DNA from: a virus
Virus record (IMG/VR): IMGVR_UViG_3300008217_000010
Span: 1 to 57,970 of that record
DNA length: 57,970 nt
Strand: one strand, 5' to 3'
Shown: positions 46,764 through 56,451 of the stretch, piece after piece
How positions within the stretch are numbered: position 1 is the first letter of the stretch
Layout of the letters: every line of letters starts with the position of its first letter
Program-made: the position numbers and the translations under genes
The notes under the pieces: generated by a model
Database searches by the model: none
Seen by the model: the letters and a program-made list of their open reading frames with translations, nothing else
Told to the model about the DNA's origin: nothing

Positions 46764-48746
46764 TTATGTGCCTGGGTCAACCACTGTTCCTCCTGTGGCA
46801 TTGTCTCCAACATAGTTTTGAACAATACCCTTGTTCATCTTGTCGATAGTAATTGGAGTTACACTGCAATATGCAAAATAGTTTTCAGATACTAAACTGA
46901 GAATCTCCAACTCAGTCATAGCAGCCGCAAAGAAGATACCAACTCCATCTTCACCAGCATCCAGTGGCCCTATAAAGCTGTTTCGACGGATTATGTTAGC
47001 GTAAGACTTATTAGCCGCAGCCGCGTTATCGAGGAAGTCTAAGCCATAGCAGTCAGCGTCAGCAGATTCTAACTCAAAGACACAATCCTCAATCAGGCTT
47101 TGCAGTAACCCTCCAACTCCAATTTGGATGTAACTAACCTGACCAACAGTACCTGAACCACCGTGGAAGCGGCAATTTTTAATGACTACTCCAGTAGTCG
47201 CGTTAGTAGCATCATTAATTGCAATAGCAAAGATGTTAGATACATTTACGTCGTTAAGGTCAAACCAACAGTCAATAAAGTGTGCTCCAACAACTGCTGT
47301 AGTTTGAGATATAGCTACAGTTCGAAGTGCTGTAGTACCTCCAGCTACTAACAGGAACTCAATACCTTCGAACACTACACCATCAACATCTAACAGCACA
47401 AGGTCTGCACCATCATCAGCATCATGTGTAATTATTGTAGTAGGCTTTCCACCTTTAGGTGCAACTGCCGTAACAAATCTAGTGTCAGCTTTAGGTGACA
47501 AAGCAGCAGCAGAAACATCTACTGAGTGTGTACCTGGGCCAAGGACAATTGTATCTCCAGCAGAGGAATTAGTTATCGCTTGTGCTATAGTAGCAAGTGG
47601 TTCATTCGGGTCAAGTCCATTACCCGTAGCAGAATCATTACCACCGGAAGCTGCTACGTAGTAAACACTTCCCAGAGGGTTAATTCCACCCGGAACAGAG
47701 TTACGAGCAGATACCCATGAAAGTGCTTCAGCCATAGAAACAGCATCAGCGGGAGAAGCAGGCTCAGGAAAAGTTGCAATACCAGCAGCACCAGAAAGAA
47801 CTGAGGTGATAGTATCAATCTTACCTTCTACTGATGCTCCAATGATAGCACCAACAACTTCACCTGAATCAGCATCTACACCAACACCGAAGCATTGGTA
47901 GAATTGCATATCATTTGCAGCGGTAATGTAAGTCGTACCAGATGCAACTCTAATATGACAATTTCTCATAGTACCGCTAGTGGTAGCTGTCAAAAGAACT
48001 GCTACTGTCGGGCCAGTTTCTTGATTCTCAATAACGCAGTTGTCTATGAGGATTGAGTCACTTGTAGTGGCATCTTCAATGATACCCGTAGCTGCAAAAG
48101 CTACTAGCCAGCAATTTCTGATAACAGCGTGGTCAGCACCGTTAAGCTGGATTATGCTTTGTTGAGCGGTTCCACCTAAGTCTCCATCAGAATGATAAAC
48201 GAAGTGGTCAATTATCATCCTTAATGGAGTTGAAGCAGTTACAATGACATCTGTAGTCTCATAGTTGTTTATCGCATCATCACGATACTCGCAATCAATG
48301 AACTTACAGTCGTCTGCGCTAATCTCAATCGGGCCAGTCAGAGCATCAATTCCTGCTTTGAACAAAATGTTCTTTACAGTTACGTCAGCAGCAGCGAGTT
48401 TAAAATCAGCAGTAGCAGCAGTAGTAAAGGTAAGTGTTGGTCGGTTTTCTCCACTTCCTAGACCTATAACTGTGACACCAGCTACGTCAATGTCTACACC
48501 TGAGTCAGATACTAAGCTTTCAGCATGATTAGGCATTACAACGACGTAATCACCTTTATCAGCAGTACACTTGTTAACTGCTGCATCTATAGTAGCTAAC
48601 GCTTGAGTAGGGTCTTTCCCATCATTGGTATCACTACCAGTTACAGAGTCTACAAAGAAAATTGAACCAGTGGTAACAATTTCTCCTGAGCCTAACAAAG
48701 GAATCCCAAAACTAGAGACTCCATTAGGGTAAGCTGTAATAGTCAT
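46764..48746 (-). CDS. Large protein with two parallel beta-helix domains
   Basis: The 660-residue protein contains two similar halves. Each starts with a strand leading into SDTNDGKDPTQALATI (near residue 38) or GNDSATGNGLDPNEPLATIA (near 370). Each continues as repeated short strands with Asn and Asp turns, the pattern of right-handed beta-helices seen in tailspikes and pectate lyases. Its place between the capsid gene and neck genes, rather than with the fibres, is unusual. It could decorate the capsid or be a head fibre, possibly with polysaccharide-binding activity. Confidence 0.65.
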   Translation of the reverse strand: MTITAYPNGVSSFGIPLLGSGEIVTTGSIFFVDSVTGSDTNDGKDPTQALATIDAAVNKCTADKGDYVVVMPNHAESLVSDSGVDIDVAGVTVIGLGSGENRPTLTFTTAATADFKLAAADVTVKNILFKAGIDALTGPIEISADDCKFIDCEYRDDAINNYETTDVIVTASTPLRMIIDHFVYHSDGDLGGTAQQSIIQLNGADHAVIRNCWLVAFAATGIIEDATTSDSILIDNCVIENQETGPTVAVLLTATTSGTMRNCHIRVASGTTYITAANDMQFYQCFGVGVDADSGEVVGAIIGASVEGKIDTITSVLSGAAGIATFPEPASPADAVSMAEALSWVSARNSVPGGINPLGSVYYVAASGGNDSATGNGLDPNEPLATIAQAITNSSAGDTIVLGPGTHSVDVSAAALSPKADTRFVTAVAPKGGKPTTIITHDADDGADLVLLDVDGVVFEGIEFLLVAGGTTALRTVAISQTTAVVGAHFIDCWFDLNDVNVSNIFAIAINDATNATTGVVIKNCRFHGGSGTVGQVSYIQIGVGGLLQSLIEDCVFELESADADCYGLDFLDNAAAANKSYANIIRRNSFIGPLDAGEDGVGIFFAAAMTELEILSLVSENYFAYCSVTPITIDKMNKGIVQNYVGDNATGGTVVDPGT

Positions 48747-48775
48747 TGTCGGTACCTATCCTTTAATCGCTTCGT

Positions 48776-49063
48776 CTAATGCTCGTGCACTTCTTCCATA
48801 GCTTGTGCAACATATTCGTCTACCATTTCTCGTCTAGCTATAGACAGTTTTAGTAGAGTGTCACCGTTAAAAGAATAACCGTCTACACTAACCATGCCTG
48901 TCTTATAACCAACTCTTTCTTTAAGAGTACCTGATTTATCGTAAATATCAAGACAATGAGAAACTCTATTAGAGCTAGCATCTTGTACGACTACAACACT
49001 AACTCGAGTTTCATATTCTGTGCCTTCATCTACGACAATCATTTCTCCGACTGGAGCACCCAT
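48776..49063 (-). CDS. Hypothetical head-block protein
   Basis: The 95-residue protein starts at ATG 49063, preceded by AGGAG; a longer frame from GTG 49102 begins inside a hairpin. It has a beta-rich composition and a helical end. Position suggests a head protein. Confidence 0.5.
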   Translation of the reverse strand: MGAPVGEMIVVDEGTEYETRVSVVVVQDASSNRVSHCLDIYDKSGTLKERVGYKTGMVSVDGYSFNGDTLLKLSIARREMVDEYVAQAMEEVHEH

Positions 49064-49078
49064 ATCTTTCTCCTCTAT

Positions 49079-49117
49079 GAGAGGATAGAGGCCCAACACC
49101 ACAACCTCTATCCTCTC
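49079..49117 (-). other. 13-bp perfect hairpin after the capsid gene
   Basis: GAGAGGATAGAGG (49079-49091) pairs perfectly with CCTCTATCCTCTC (49105-49117). It lies between the capsid stop (49136) and the next ribosome binding site. With no U-tract it is more likely an mRNA stabiliser or partial attenuator of the very abundant capsid message. Confidence 0.5.
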
Positions 49118-49135
49118 AAGCTCAGGAATTACTTG

Positions 49136-51823
49136 TTATGCTACGATAGAGGCTACTGAACCACGATAGTCTAGCCAACCACCACCATAGCGGTGTCGTA
49201 TCTTGTAGTTTAGGACATCATGAGTAAACATCATTCCCATCAAAGGGTCTGATTGTACGAACAACTCAGGCTCACGTCGTCCATTCAAGAATCCCATTTC
49301 CAACATTTCCAGTTGGTCTTTACCTGACATCAAGTACCAGTTGTTTACATCAGTAAACTGAGGAACCTCAATAACAGTAAAGGTATTTGCAAAGATGTTA
49401 TTTGCGTTGTTAGCAGAGTCAGGCACTAATAGTGAACCCTGAATCTGGAGTGCAGTCTCACGAAGTTCATTCGGAATTAACAGATGAGCAGGAGTTAGAC
49501 CAATTCGCTTTTGAGACTTGTCTGACATAATACGAATACGTTGGTCTGCATCCTTAAATGATGCCCTGTTAAGGTTGCTTGTGATTCTATTGTTATGTTC
49601 AGTAGTTGTACTACCTTGGAACACATTATCAGTACCAGCGTCAGCGACACCATCTTGTCCAGTGTCTACAAAGACAGGGCCATCACCAGAATTTTGAGTG
49701 AACAAGTTCGAGACATATTCATTCAAGGTAATTCCAGCAGACCTACCAAGTTCATCAGCAGCGCGAGTGAGGGCACGAAGGTCATCGTCTACTATAGCTC
49801 GTTGAGCAATTGGGACGAGGTTTCCGTACTCTGTAGGAGTGAACTGGTGGAGTTGCTCAGCCCAAGTTAGCTCTGCATATTCAGCACCACCTGTAGTCCT
49901 CTCTGAAAGAGCACCCAGAGACTCAACTCTGTTACGGTCTTGCTGTTTAAGGTTATTCAAAGTGGTAATAGTAGTGAATGGTTCCCACCACATTACCTGT
50001 CTGCGATATTGAGCAAGTAGACGACGGTTAATAGAGACACCTAGAACGTTAGCAAAGGTAACTGTTCCACCACCAACAACTTTAGCGGCTGTAGGAGTAG
50101 AACCAGCACCTTCACGGATTCTATCGTCTAGTGGAATAGCACCCCACGTAAACTCATAGTCTCCTGTCATCATTACATAAGCTTCTCTAATACCACTCAA
50201 GCGAGGAATATTAGAGTGCTCATCAGCAATAGGAAGCTCAAACAGTCTGTCCATAGCAATTTGCATCTTATCAGTTTCGTCGATAAGATACGCTTGGGAA
50301 GGTAAAGCAAATGACTTGTTACCTATTGGAGCCATTTCAGCAGCCGCTTCACGGTATATACTGATTTGCTCATCAACATCCTTATCATCTACTACCTTGC
50401 CAATAAACTGCTTTCGCAAGGATTCGCGTAGAGGCTCAGGAAGATTGCTCTCCTTGATTTTCTCAGTAACTAAATCGTTACTATCACGAATCGCCATTCT
50501 GTCAAGTAGAAGCTCCACTCGCTCTTTAGCAGAGGTCTTATCTACATTGCCAGATTCCCGAAGTTTCTCATCCGGCTTGAGTTCCGGTTCTGGCTCAGGT
50601 TCAGGTTTAGAGTCACCTTCCGATTTAGCTGCTTCTGCTGCCGCAAGTGACATCCTTAGCATATCCTCATAAAGCGTAGGATTAGCCTCTTTGAGCTCTT
50701 CTGCGGTCATTGTCTCTAACGACATAATTTCGCTCCTAATTTTTTGTGCATCAGACTCTCGAATAGCCTCTAGTACTTTTCCGCCAGCACCAGGGACATC
50801 TACAAGGTCTACAGAACGCACCATTGTAATAGCCTCTGAATACTTGACAGTTTTGCCATCTACTTGTTTAAAGGAGTTTTTACCTAATCCTAGTAAAGAT
50901 AGACCTATAAGATCCAACTTGTTAGCTTCTTGAAGCTCAACTAGCTGTTCCCTTAAGTAATCCTTCCCAGAATGAGCTAAAATATGCCAATCGGCATAAA
51001 GACCATCTCCCTCCTTTAGTGTAACATTTTCAAACCAGCCCACTAGATTTTCAGTAGGTCTGTCACCACCTTGAAAATTCTCATCGGGATGATTAACATA
51101 TGAACGCGCTCCCTCGAAAAGCGGAATAGCCTCTCTGAGAACGTCAGCAGGAAAGTATCTACCAGATGCAGTATGACCTTCTACTATAAGACGTACATTC
51201 CAAACTGAACCATCTTGAGATATTCCACTTTTAACACTGGAAGATTCACGAAAGTTTTCTAATCCAGTAAGGTCAGTAGGAACCAAACCCTCTTTGAGGT
51301 CAGGCATTTTATTTTTCTTGTTTTTAGGTTTGTCCTTACTCTCAGAAACTTTCTCCTCTTCTGGAGTAACCTTCTTGTTTTTTACTGCTCGCTTTTTTCC
51401 GTTTCCTGTATCTTCGTTATCACTTTCTCTGTCATTGGCAAGAGCCAGTTTATTACTTCTTGAGAGATTACTAATACTCTCTTGAAGGTCTGCAAACTTG
51501 CTAATGGAATCTGGCGTAGGAGAAACGGAACGTACTTCTTGACTAAGTTTGTCATGTGCGGTATCAAGTGCCTCTTCTATCCCACCTTCAGAAGTAGGAA
51601 CGGGGAACCTATCAAGAATACTCTGCAACCCTTCAGGTTCCATTTGAGCTCTTGCTATTACATATGTTTGAAGTAGGTACTCAAGCGAGTAACGCATTGA
51701 GTAGTCTAATTTATCTTCTACAGCCAGTAATGCTTGAGCAACTGCTCCCAAATCTTCGGGACAGTATTGGCAATGCTCCCTTATTACTGATAGAATCTCG
51801 ATTTTTTCTGAGGTAGTTGTCAT
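49136..51823 (-). CDS. Fused prohead protease, scaffold and major capsid protein
   Basis: This 895-residue protein appears to join functions usually split over three genes. An N-terminal region of about 190 residues is charged and helical. Next comes a protease-like domain from about 205 (VRLIVEGHTASGRYFP, SYVNHPDENFQGG, LSLLGLGK). A Glu/Lys-rich coiled region with a PEPEPEPEPELK repeat (about 370-500) acts as scaffold. The last 400 residues resemble a HK97-type capsid subunit and end in a gpT-like tail (YKIRHRYGGGWLDYR). Self-cleavage would release the capsid subunit. The family split of the parts is inferred. Confidence 0.65.
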   Translation of the reverse strand: MTTTSEKIEILSVIREHCQYCPEDLGAVAQALLAVEDKLDYSMRYSLEYLLQTYVIARAQMEPEGLQSILDRFPVPTSEGGIEEALDTAHDKLSQEVRSVSPTPDSISKFADLQESISNLSRSNKLALANDRESDNEDTGNGKKRAVKNKKVTPEEEKVSESKDKPKNKKNKMPDLKEGLVPTDLTGLENFRESSSVKSGISQDGSVWNVRLIVEGHTASGRYFPADVLREAIPLFEGARSYVNHPDENFQGGDRPTENLVGWFENVTLKEGDGLYADWHILAHSGKDYLREQLVELQEANKLDLIGLSLLGLGKNSFKQVDGKTVKYSEAITMVRSVDLVDVPGAGGKVLEAIRESDAQKIRSEIMSLETMTAEELKEANPTLYEDMLRMSLAAAEAAKSEGDSKPEPEPEPELKPDEKLRESGNVDKTSAKERVELLLDRMAIRDSNDLVTEKIKESNLPEPLRESLRKQFIGKVVDDKDVDEQISIYREAAAEMAPIGNKSFALPSQAYLIDETDKMQIAMDRLFELPIADEHSNIPRLSGIREAYVMMTGDYEFTWGAIPLDDRIREGAGSTPTAAKVVGGGTVTFANVLGVSINRRLLAQYRRQVMWWEPFTTITTLNNLKQQDRNRVESLGALSERTTGGAEYAELTWAEQLHQFTPTEYGNLVPIAQRAIVDDDLRALTRAADELGRSAGITLNEYVSNLFTQNSGDGPVFVDTGQDGVADAGTDNVFQGSTTTEHNNRITSNLNRASFKDADQRIRIMSDKSQKRIGLTPAHLLIPNELRETALQIQGSLLVPDSANNANNIFANTFTVIEVPQFTDVNNWYLMSGKDQLEMLEMGFLNGRREPELFVQSDPLMGMMFTHDVLNYKIRHRYGGGWLDYRGSVASIVA

Positions 51824-51926
51824 AAGTATCCGAATAACCCTTTCTCTCAGATTTGTAAGTAATATTATATCAAGTTTCGTTTACGGGTGTCAATACCAGA
51901 TTCGTGCCTAATTTGGGCTATTTTTA

Positions 51927-52271
51927 CTAGACGCGACACTCGATAAGAAAAGTGGCTTCATAAGTATCAGTACCATCTGAGAAATTAACATGAACTCTAT
52001 AGAATTTACCTAATGTCAAATCTTGCATTAATGGTAAAGTAATATTGTTAGCAGTCTCAGAAGCAGCACCACTATAAAATAAAGTAGATTCAAGATTAAC
52101 AGTAGGGTCTAAGATATCAACTACTTTTAGAATAGTAGGTGTACCAGTAATCTCAATACCCCAAGGAGTCATATCAAGAACATATGTTATCTTTTCAGAC
52201 GGAGAGTGAATGACTCTTTGTTTAGCCTCAAGACTTATTCCACGCTTGTTAAAAGTAATATTAACTGCCAT
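51927..52271 (-). CDS. Hypothetical virion protein
   Basis: A 114-residue beta-rich protein between the coiled-coil protein and the capsid gene. A decoration or head-tail joining protein is possible. It begins immediately after the preceding gene's stop. No motif is decisive. Confidence 0.5.
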   Translation of the reverse strand: MAVNITFNKRGISLEAKQRVIHSPSEKITYVLDMTPWGIEITGTPTILKVVDILDPTVNLESTLFYSGAASETANNITLPLMQDLTLGKFYRVHVNFSDGTDTYEATFLIECRV

Positions 52272-52604
52272 TTACAAATTTCCTGTCTGTATAAGAATTT
52301 GCCAGAGAGCTACTAATACACCCGTAGTAGCTGCTGTAACTAACGCTCCAGCATTAAAAGTTTCCCTTTTAGTTCTTTTACCATTTCCATTTTGAAAGTC
52401 GTGCCTATCCCTAACCTCGTTACGATGGTCGTCTAAAGAAAGATGAACATTGTTAATTGCTGTCTCGATTTTATCGAACTTAGTATTAGACTCTAATCTA
52501 CCCTCTTTGAGCTCGTCAGCTAATCTGTCAGCTTTTTCATTTGCTAACTTAGTATAAATTTCAACAGCTACTAAGCGTTCCTTGTTTGTAGGTTGTTTTG
52601 CCAT
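52272..52604 (-). CDS. Coiled-coil protein with C-terminal membrane segment
   Basis: A 110-residue protein with a heptad-like helical region (about 15-65), a basic linker with NGKRTKRETFNAG and one hydrophobic C-terminal segment (about 87-105). This layout matches XhlA-type holin-associated proteins. It is the only lysis-like candidate in the window. The position between portal and capsid is unusual for a lysis gene. Confidence 0.45.
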   Translation of the reverse strand: MAKQPTNKERLVAVEIYTKLANEKADRLADELKEGRLESNTKFDKIETAINNVHLSLDDHRNEVRDRHDFQNGNGKRTKRETFNAGALVTAATTGVLVALWQILIQTGNL

Positions 52605-54199
52605 TAGTCAGCCTCAACAAGTTCTGGTTCATCCTCTTGACCTTGTTTGTATAAGTCCTTTAGTTCAAAATTAGGAAGAATCCTATCTTCAATACTGTAC
52701 TCTTCTGTTTCAAACTTCTTAAGAGTTTCTAAGTCCTCTGCACTTAATTGGATGAGTCTACTTTGTCTTGGCTTATCACCAATGCCATTTTGTGATAATC
52801 TATCTTCTTCAGCAGCGTTATTACCACTCACAGGGTCTGTCATTTCATTCATCATAGCTAGGCCACTTTCATGGTCTATATGGTCTAACAAGCTATGCAT
52901 AACCTTCTTAATACGTTTTTGGTCTTGTTCCTCAAGTGTAAGGACAGTTTCAGCTCTACCTACTTGACCAATAAACCCACCAAGGTTACGTAATGATTGA
53001 GTCATGCGTTGCATATCACGCATAGATATTTTAGGCATGAACACTTCGACATATCTATCTAAGTCTGAATCTATCTCATTATGTATCTCTGCTTGGTCAA
53101 TGACGAATTCTAGAATTTCAAGAATCATATCTCGCCAAGTGTATTGTCTATCTGATAATGTCTTAAACACCCATTCATTAACATCACCAGAAGCTTGTCG
53201 TCCTCGTCCAGAAGGGTCTCCAAAAGCTTGAGTGGACAAACCAGTACCACCCATAATCATATTTAGAAAGTTTTGAGAATCTTGAACTGCATCATCTGAG
53301 TGCATTTCAGGAGCAATAGCTTGACGTTTCTCTTTCTCGTTATGAACGTAGAACTTACCAGAACGTGCATTACGTTCTTGAAGTATCATATCTGTCATTC
53401 GCTCATCAATCTCACTTGAATTTGCTCCTTCTATGGTAATATCCCAAAGAAAGGTATTCATATAAGATTGACGTTCAGCCCTATTAAACATAAATTGCTC
53501 ATATATATCAAGCCAATCAGCTATAGCAAATAAATCAGAAGAACCACGAAGGTTATCCATTGGCTTGTTAATAGCAAAAAAGAAAGCATCTCCATCGTAT
53601 CTAAGAAAAGAGTCACTATTAGTATCTGTAACAACCTTAATTACTTGAAGTATCTGCTCAGAAACTGGAGTTCCATCAGCTTGCTTTCCCTCTTTAATTA
53701 TAATCTGTTCAGGCTCAAAGGTATTTCGTATATTTGGAAGTACCTGCTTAATCACAGCAGGATGCCCATTACCAAGAATAACAGCACCGTTAATGTCATT
53801 GACATAAGCTGGCATTAAGGCTTCGCCGTAAATAGAGTGAGAAACAACTCGTTCACGAATATATTTACGCCAATTATTCCTTCGGCTATTCATAAATCGT
53901 TGAACAACTCTGTCTACATTAGAGTCCCTAGCCTTAACTATAATACCTTCTCCAACAACGAACGCTTTAATTACTTCTACAATCCGATGTGCAATTGCGT
54001 TTCTGCGGTATAAGTAGGAAGCAATCTCGAACATCCTATCCTGTTGAAAGGCTGGAAGGTCACGTTGACCAACAGATAAAGGAGTCCAACCGATATTCTC
54101 AACATCATCTAAGTTAGTTTGTCCGGTTGTACCATATGGAAGGTTAAGCTTAAATATGCTCTGTGCTACTCTTTGAACAGCATTAAGTTTTCTAACCAT
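52604..54199 (-). CDS. Portal protein
   Basis: A 531-residue protein that fits the phage portal family. The first 60 residues are followed by a long helical region (LPAFQQDRMFEIASYLYRRN), a core domain and helical C-terminal segments. It is located directly downstream of terminase and upstream of the capsid gene. The length is typical of siphovirus portals. Confidence 0.75.
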   Translation of the reverse strand: MVRKLNAVQRVAQSIFKLNLPYGTTGQTNLDDVENIGWTPLSVGQRDLPAFQQDRMFEIASYLYRRNAIAHRIVEVIKAFVVGEGIIVKARDSNVDRVVQRFMNSRRNNWRKYIRERVVSHSIYGEALMPAYVNDINGAVILGNGHPAVIKQVLPNIRNTFEPEQIIIKEGKQADGTPVSEQILQVIKVVTDTNSDSFLRYDGDAFFFAINKPMDNLRGSSDLFAIADWLDIYEQFMFNRAERQSYMNTFLWDITIEGANSSEIDERMTDMILQERNARSGKFYVHNEKEKRQAIAPEMHSDDAVQDSQNFLNMIMGGTGLSTQAFGDPSGRGRQASGDVNEWVFKTLSDRQYTWRDMILEILEFVIDQAEIHNEIDSDLDRYVEVFMPKISMRDMQRMTQSLRNLGGFIGQVGRAETVLTLEEQDQKRIKKVMHSLLDHIDHESGLAMMNEMTDPVSGNNAAEEDRLSQNGIGDKPRQSRLIQLSAEDLETLKKFETEEYSIEDRILPNFELKDLYKQGQEDEPELVEAD

Positions 54200-55121
54200 C
54201 TCTTCTATTCATCCTTAAATCAGGCTTTGATTCATGTCGGAATAAGCCAACCTTTCGGATACTACTTTGCGAAGTGTCACCATAGTAGTTTTCAAGTATT
54301 TTCTTTTCCTCATCAGTTAATATCCTGTTACTTTTAACAAGACTACGGTTGGCAAATTCAATTGCCTCTTCTGCTGTACCAGGTTCCATTATACCATAAG
54401 GAATCGTATTATCTATTAATGAAGATATTACACCTGCAACAGCATCTATTGTATCATCATGTAAGCCTGCGGGGAATTGAGTCCATTCTTCTACAAAAGG
54501 GAGAAACTCTTGTATTGGAACCCAACGCCCGATGTCGTCTTTATTGCCAGGTAAAAGTGCTCTGGAGGCATTGAAGTGGTTGGCAGCAACCTCGAACTTA
54601 TTCTTTTTATCTGAACGATGCCAAGAGGCAGGAGGTGTAGTAATATGGTACATAGTTTCTTTTTGAATGTACTCAACAAAATATAACTGTTGTCCTCCAG
54701 CTTCTATAACAAATTCGTCAACATGCCAAATAGCATACTTATCGTGAATGTAATCCAATTGTGCTTCAATAGGAGCTTTAGTACGAAGTAAATCTAATAG
54801 ATAAATTCGGTTATTAGCTCTACCAGCAACAGCCATTGCGAAAAAGTCAGACGACTTCGTTTTACTGATAGCAGGGTCAATAAATGCCACTATTTTCTCA
54901 AAGGATAGTGGCATTTCATTAGTATGGTCGTAAAAGTGTAACCACTCAAGCTTTAGTTCATTACCCATTAAGTCAATAGGTGACGACTGATATTGAGAGG
55001 CAAAGGAAATTGGCCCTAATTCATTCTTCCAAGCTTCTAAAACATCAATTGGAAAAGCTTCAGGCCAATAGCTTGTATTATCGTCTTGTATTGCCTTGTA
55101 GACTACTATCTTGCCCGGCAT
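54192..55121 (-). CDS. Terminase large subunit, nuclease half
   Basis: The 309-residue protein starts IVVYKAIQDDNTSYWPEAFP and continues LGPISFASQYQSSP, the standard sequence after the ATPase domain. FIDPAIS, FVIEAGG and LHDDTIDAVAG supply the acidic metal ligands of the RNase-H-like packaging nuclease. It is encoded separately from the ATPase half, with two small zinc genes between. Confidence 0.8.
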   Translation of the reverse strand: MPGKIVVYKAIQDDNTSYWPEAFPIDVLEAWKNELGPISFASQYQSSPIDLMGNELKLEWLHFYDHTNEMPLSFEKIVAFIDPAISKTKSSDFFAMAVAGRANNRIYLLDLLRTKAPIEAQLDYIHDKYAIWHVDEFVIEAGGQQLYFVEYIQKETMYHITTPPASWHRSDKKNKFEVAANHFNASRALLPGNKDDIGRWVPIQEFLPFVEEWTQFPAGLHDDTIDAVAGVISSLIDNTIPYGIMEPGTAEEAIEFANRSLVKSNRILTDEEKKILENYYGDTSQSSIRKVGLFRHESKPDLRMNRRDG

Positions 55122-55353
55122 TAAGTTTTTTAGCTCTACGTTTTCGTTGACTATGTAATACTTTAGAGTTTACAAAACCTTTGTCTGATGTCTTGTCCCA
55201 ACAATTAACGCATAAACCATCTGCTAAGTCTGTATTTTGATTGGAACAATTTTTGGTACACTTTCCATAAGACCAGACAGGTACACGTATATCTCCCGTG
55301 TCCTGTGGTATTTTAGATTTCCTTCTAGTTGTTGGTAATCCTTGGTCTAACAT
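55078..55353 (-). CDS. Small basic zinc protein between terminase halves
   Basis: A 91-residue protein with CTKNC followed by CVNC, a four-cysteine zinc site, and a very basic C-terminal third with KRRAKKL. It overlaps the nuclease half by 44 bases and the zinc protein before it by 29. It could be a small DNA-binding packaging accessory. Confidence 0.55.
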   Translation of the reverse strand: MLDQGLPTTRRKSKIPQDTGDIRVPVWSYGKCTKNCSNQNTDLADGLCVNCWDKTSDKGFVNSKVLHSQRKRRAKKLNAGQDSSLQGNTRR

Positions 55354-55615
55354 CTATACTTGGTGTAGCCTCTTCATTTTGCATCCAATGTCTCATATCA
55401 TCTGGTAGGCCGACAACTGCGAACTTATATCCACAAACATGACCTACACATTGGAATTGATGATTTGAAGTAAATGAACGCTTCATTTCTATATTAACAG
55501 TCCCACAAATGGGACACTTCCAGGCAAACTCTTTCGGGTCGCTAGTACCCCTAACCTCAATTTGTTTCTTTGGTCGATAATTAGGGTCGTATAGTCCTGA
55601 AGGTCTTTCAGCCAT
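55325..55615 (-). CDS. Zinc-ribbon protein between terminase halves
   Basis: A 96-residue protein with CPICG near residue 34 and a second pair in CVGHVCG near residue 57, a zinc ribbon, starting in a TAATG overlap with the ATPase half. Its place inside a normally continuous gene suggests that it acts together with terminase. Confidence 0.55.
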   Translation of the reverse strand: MAERPSGLYDPNYRPKKQIEVRGTSDPKEFAWKCPICGTVNIEMKRSFTSNHQFQCVGHVCGYKFAVVGLPDDMRHWMQNEEATPSIDVRPRITNN

Positions 55616-56451
55616 TATGCGTTCATCTCATTTTCTAATTCTCGGAAACGTCTCATTTGATCAAGTACTTCTTCTACCATATTACCTGTTATGGTTGCTC
55701 CGTTGATAGCCATAGTAGACATTATCTCTATATATATGTCTCTGGCGTTCCATCGACTGCCCACTATAACTGTTTGTGTATGAGCGTGTCTACAACCTTT
55801 AAGCTCTTCAGAAAACCAAAATTTAGTGTCAGTTAACTGAGCTTCAGTCTTTACAGAATCCCTATCAATAATGTCGTCAAGAATGATAAGGTCAGCACGA
55901 CGACCCACAACGGCACCACCAACTCCAACTGCAAAGATATTAGCGTCTTTAGCATCTATCCTATATCCTAACTTGTTTCGGTTAGGTCTATCTATGACCA
56001 TCTTCTCAGTTTCATTCCATTTTAGATAAGTCATAGAGCCAGGTGGCTTCATTTGTCCAAATAGTAGTTTGAACTTTTCGTCTTCGAATATAGCTTCCAT
56101 ACTACGAGCAAACGACTGAGCTAGAACAGCAGTATGAGAACCCATTATTACTCGTACACCCCTATCATGGCCAAGCCTATAGGAAGGATAACGAGTGCTA
56201 GCAATAGTAGACTTAGCACTATTACGTGGAATAACAGCCGCAACGTCCTCACCCGTATCTAGAGCGTCACAAAGCTCATTATGGTGAATGTTATTTTTTT
56301 CATCGTAAAGGTACTCATTGAAAGCTTTAAGAGTATTACGAACAGTCATTACTTCTTCGTCAACACTAACTCGTTCCTGTACACCTTTAAAGATGTTAGT
56401 TAGCTTTTCAACGTTCTCTGTTGAAACGTCTATTTGAGGCTGATTAACCAT
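55615..56451 (-). CDS. Terminase large subunit, ATPase half
   Basis: The 278-residue protein (start ATG 56451) has Walker A PRNSAKST (about 75-82), Walker B LIILDD (about 188-193) and GSRWNARDIY near the end, a TerL ATPase hallmark that normally continues into the nuclease domain. Here a stop follows and the nuclease half is a separate gene 500 bases downstream. This motor drives DNA packaging through the portal. Confidence 0.8.
   Translation of the reverse strand: MVNQPQIDVSTENVEKLTNIFKGVQERVSVDEEVMTVRNTLKAFNEYLYDEKNNIHHNELCDALDTGEDVAAVIPRNSAKSTIASTRYPSYRLGHDRGVRVIMGSHTAVLAQSFARSMEAIFEDEKFKLLFGQMKPPGSMTYLKWNETEKMVIDRPNRNKLGYRIDAKDANIFAVGVGGAVVGRRADLIILDDIIDRDSVKTEAQLTDTKFWFSEELKGCRHAHTQTVIVGSRWNARDIYIEIMSTMAINGATITGNMVEEVLDQMRRFRELENEMNA

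Noticed and set aside
49595-51485. Plus-strand frames opposite the capsid fusion gene
   Set aside because: They are Ser/Leu-rich antisense shadows without binding sites.
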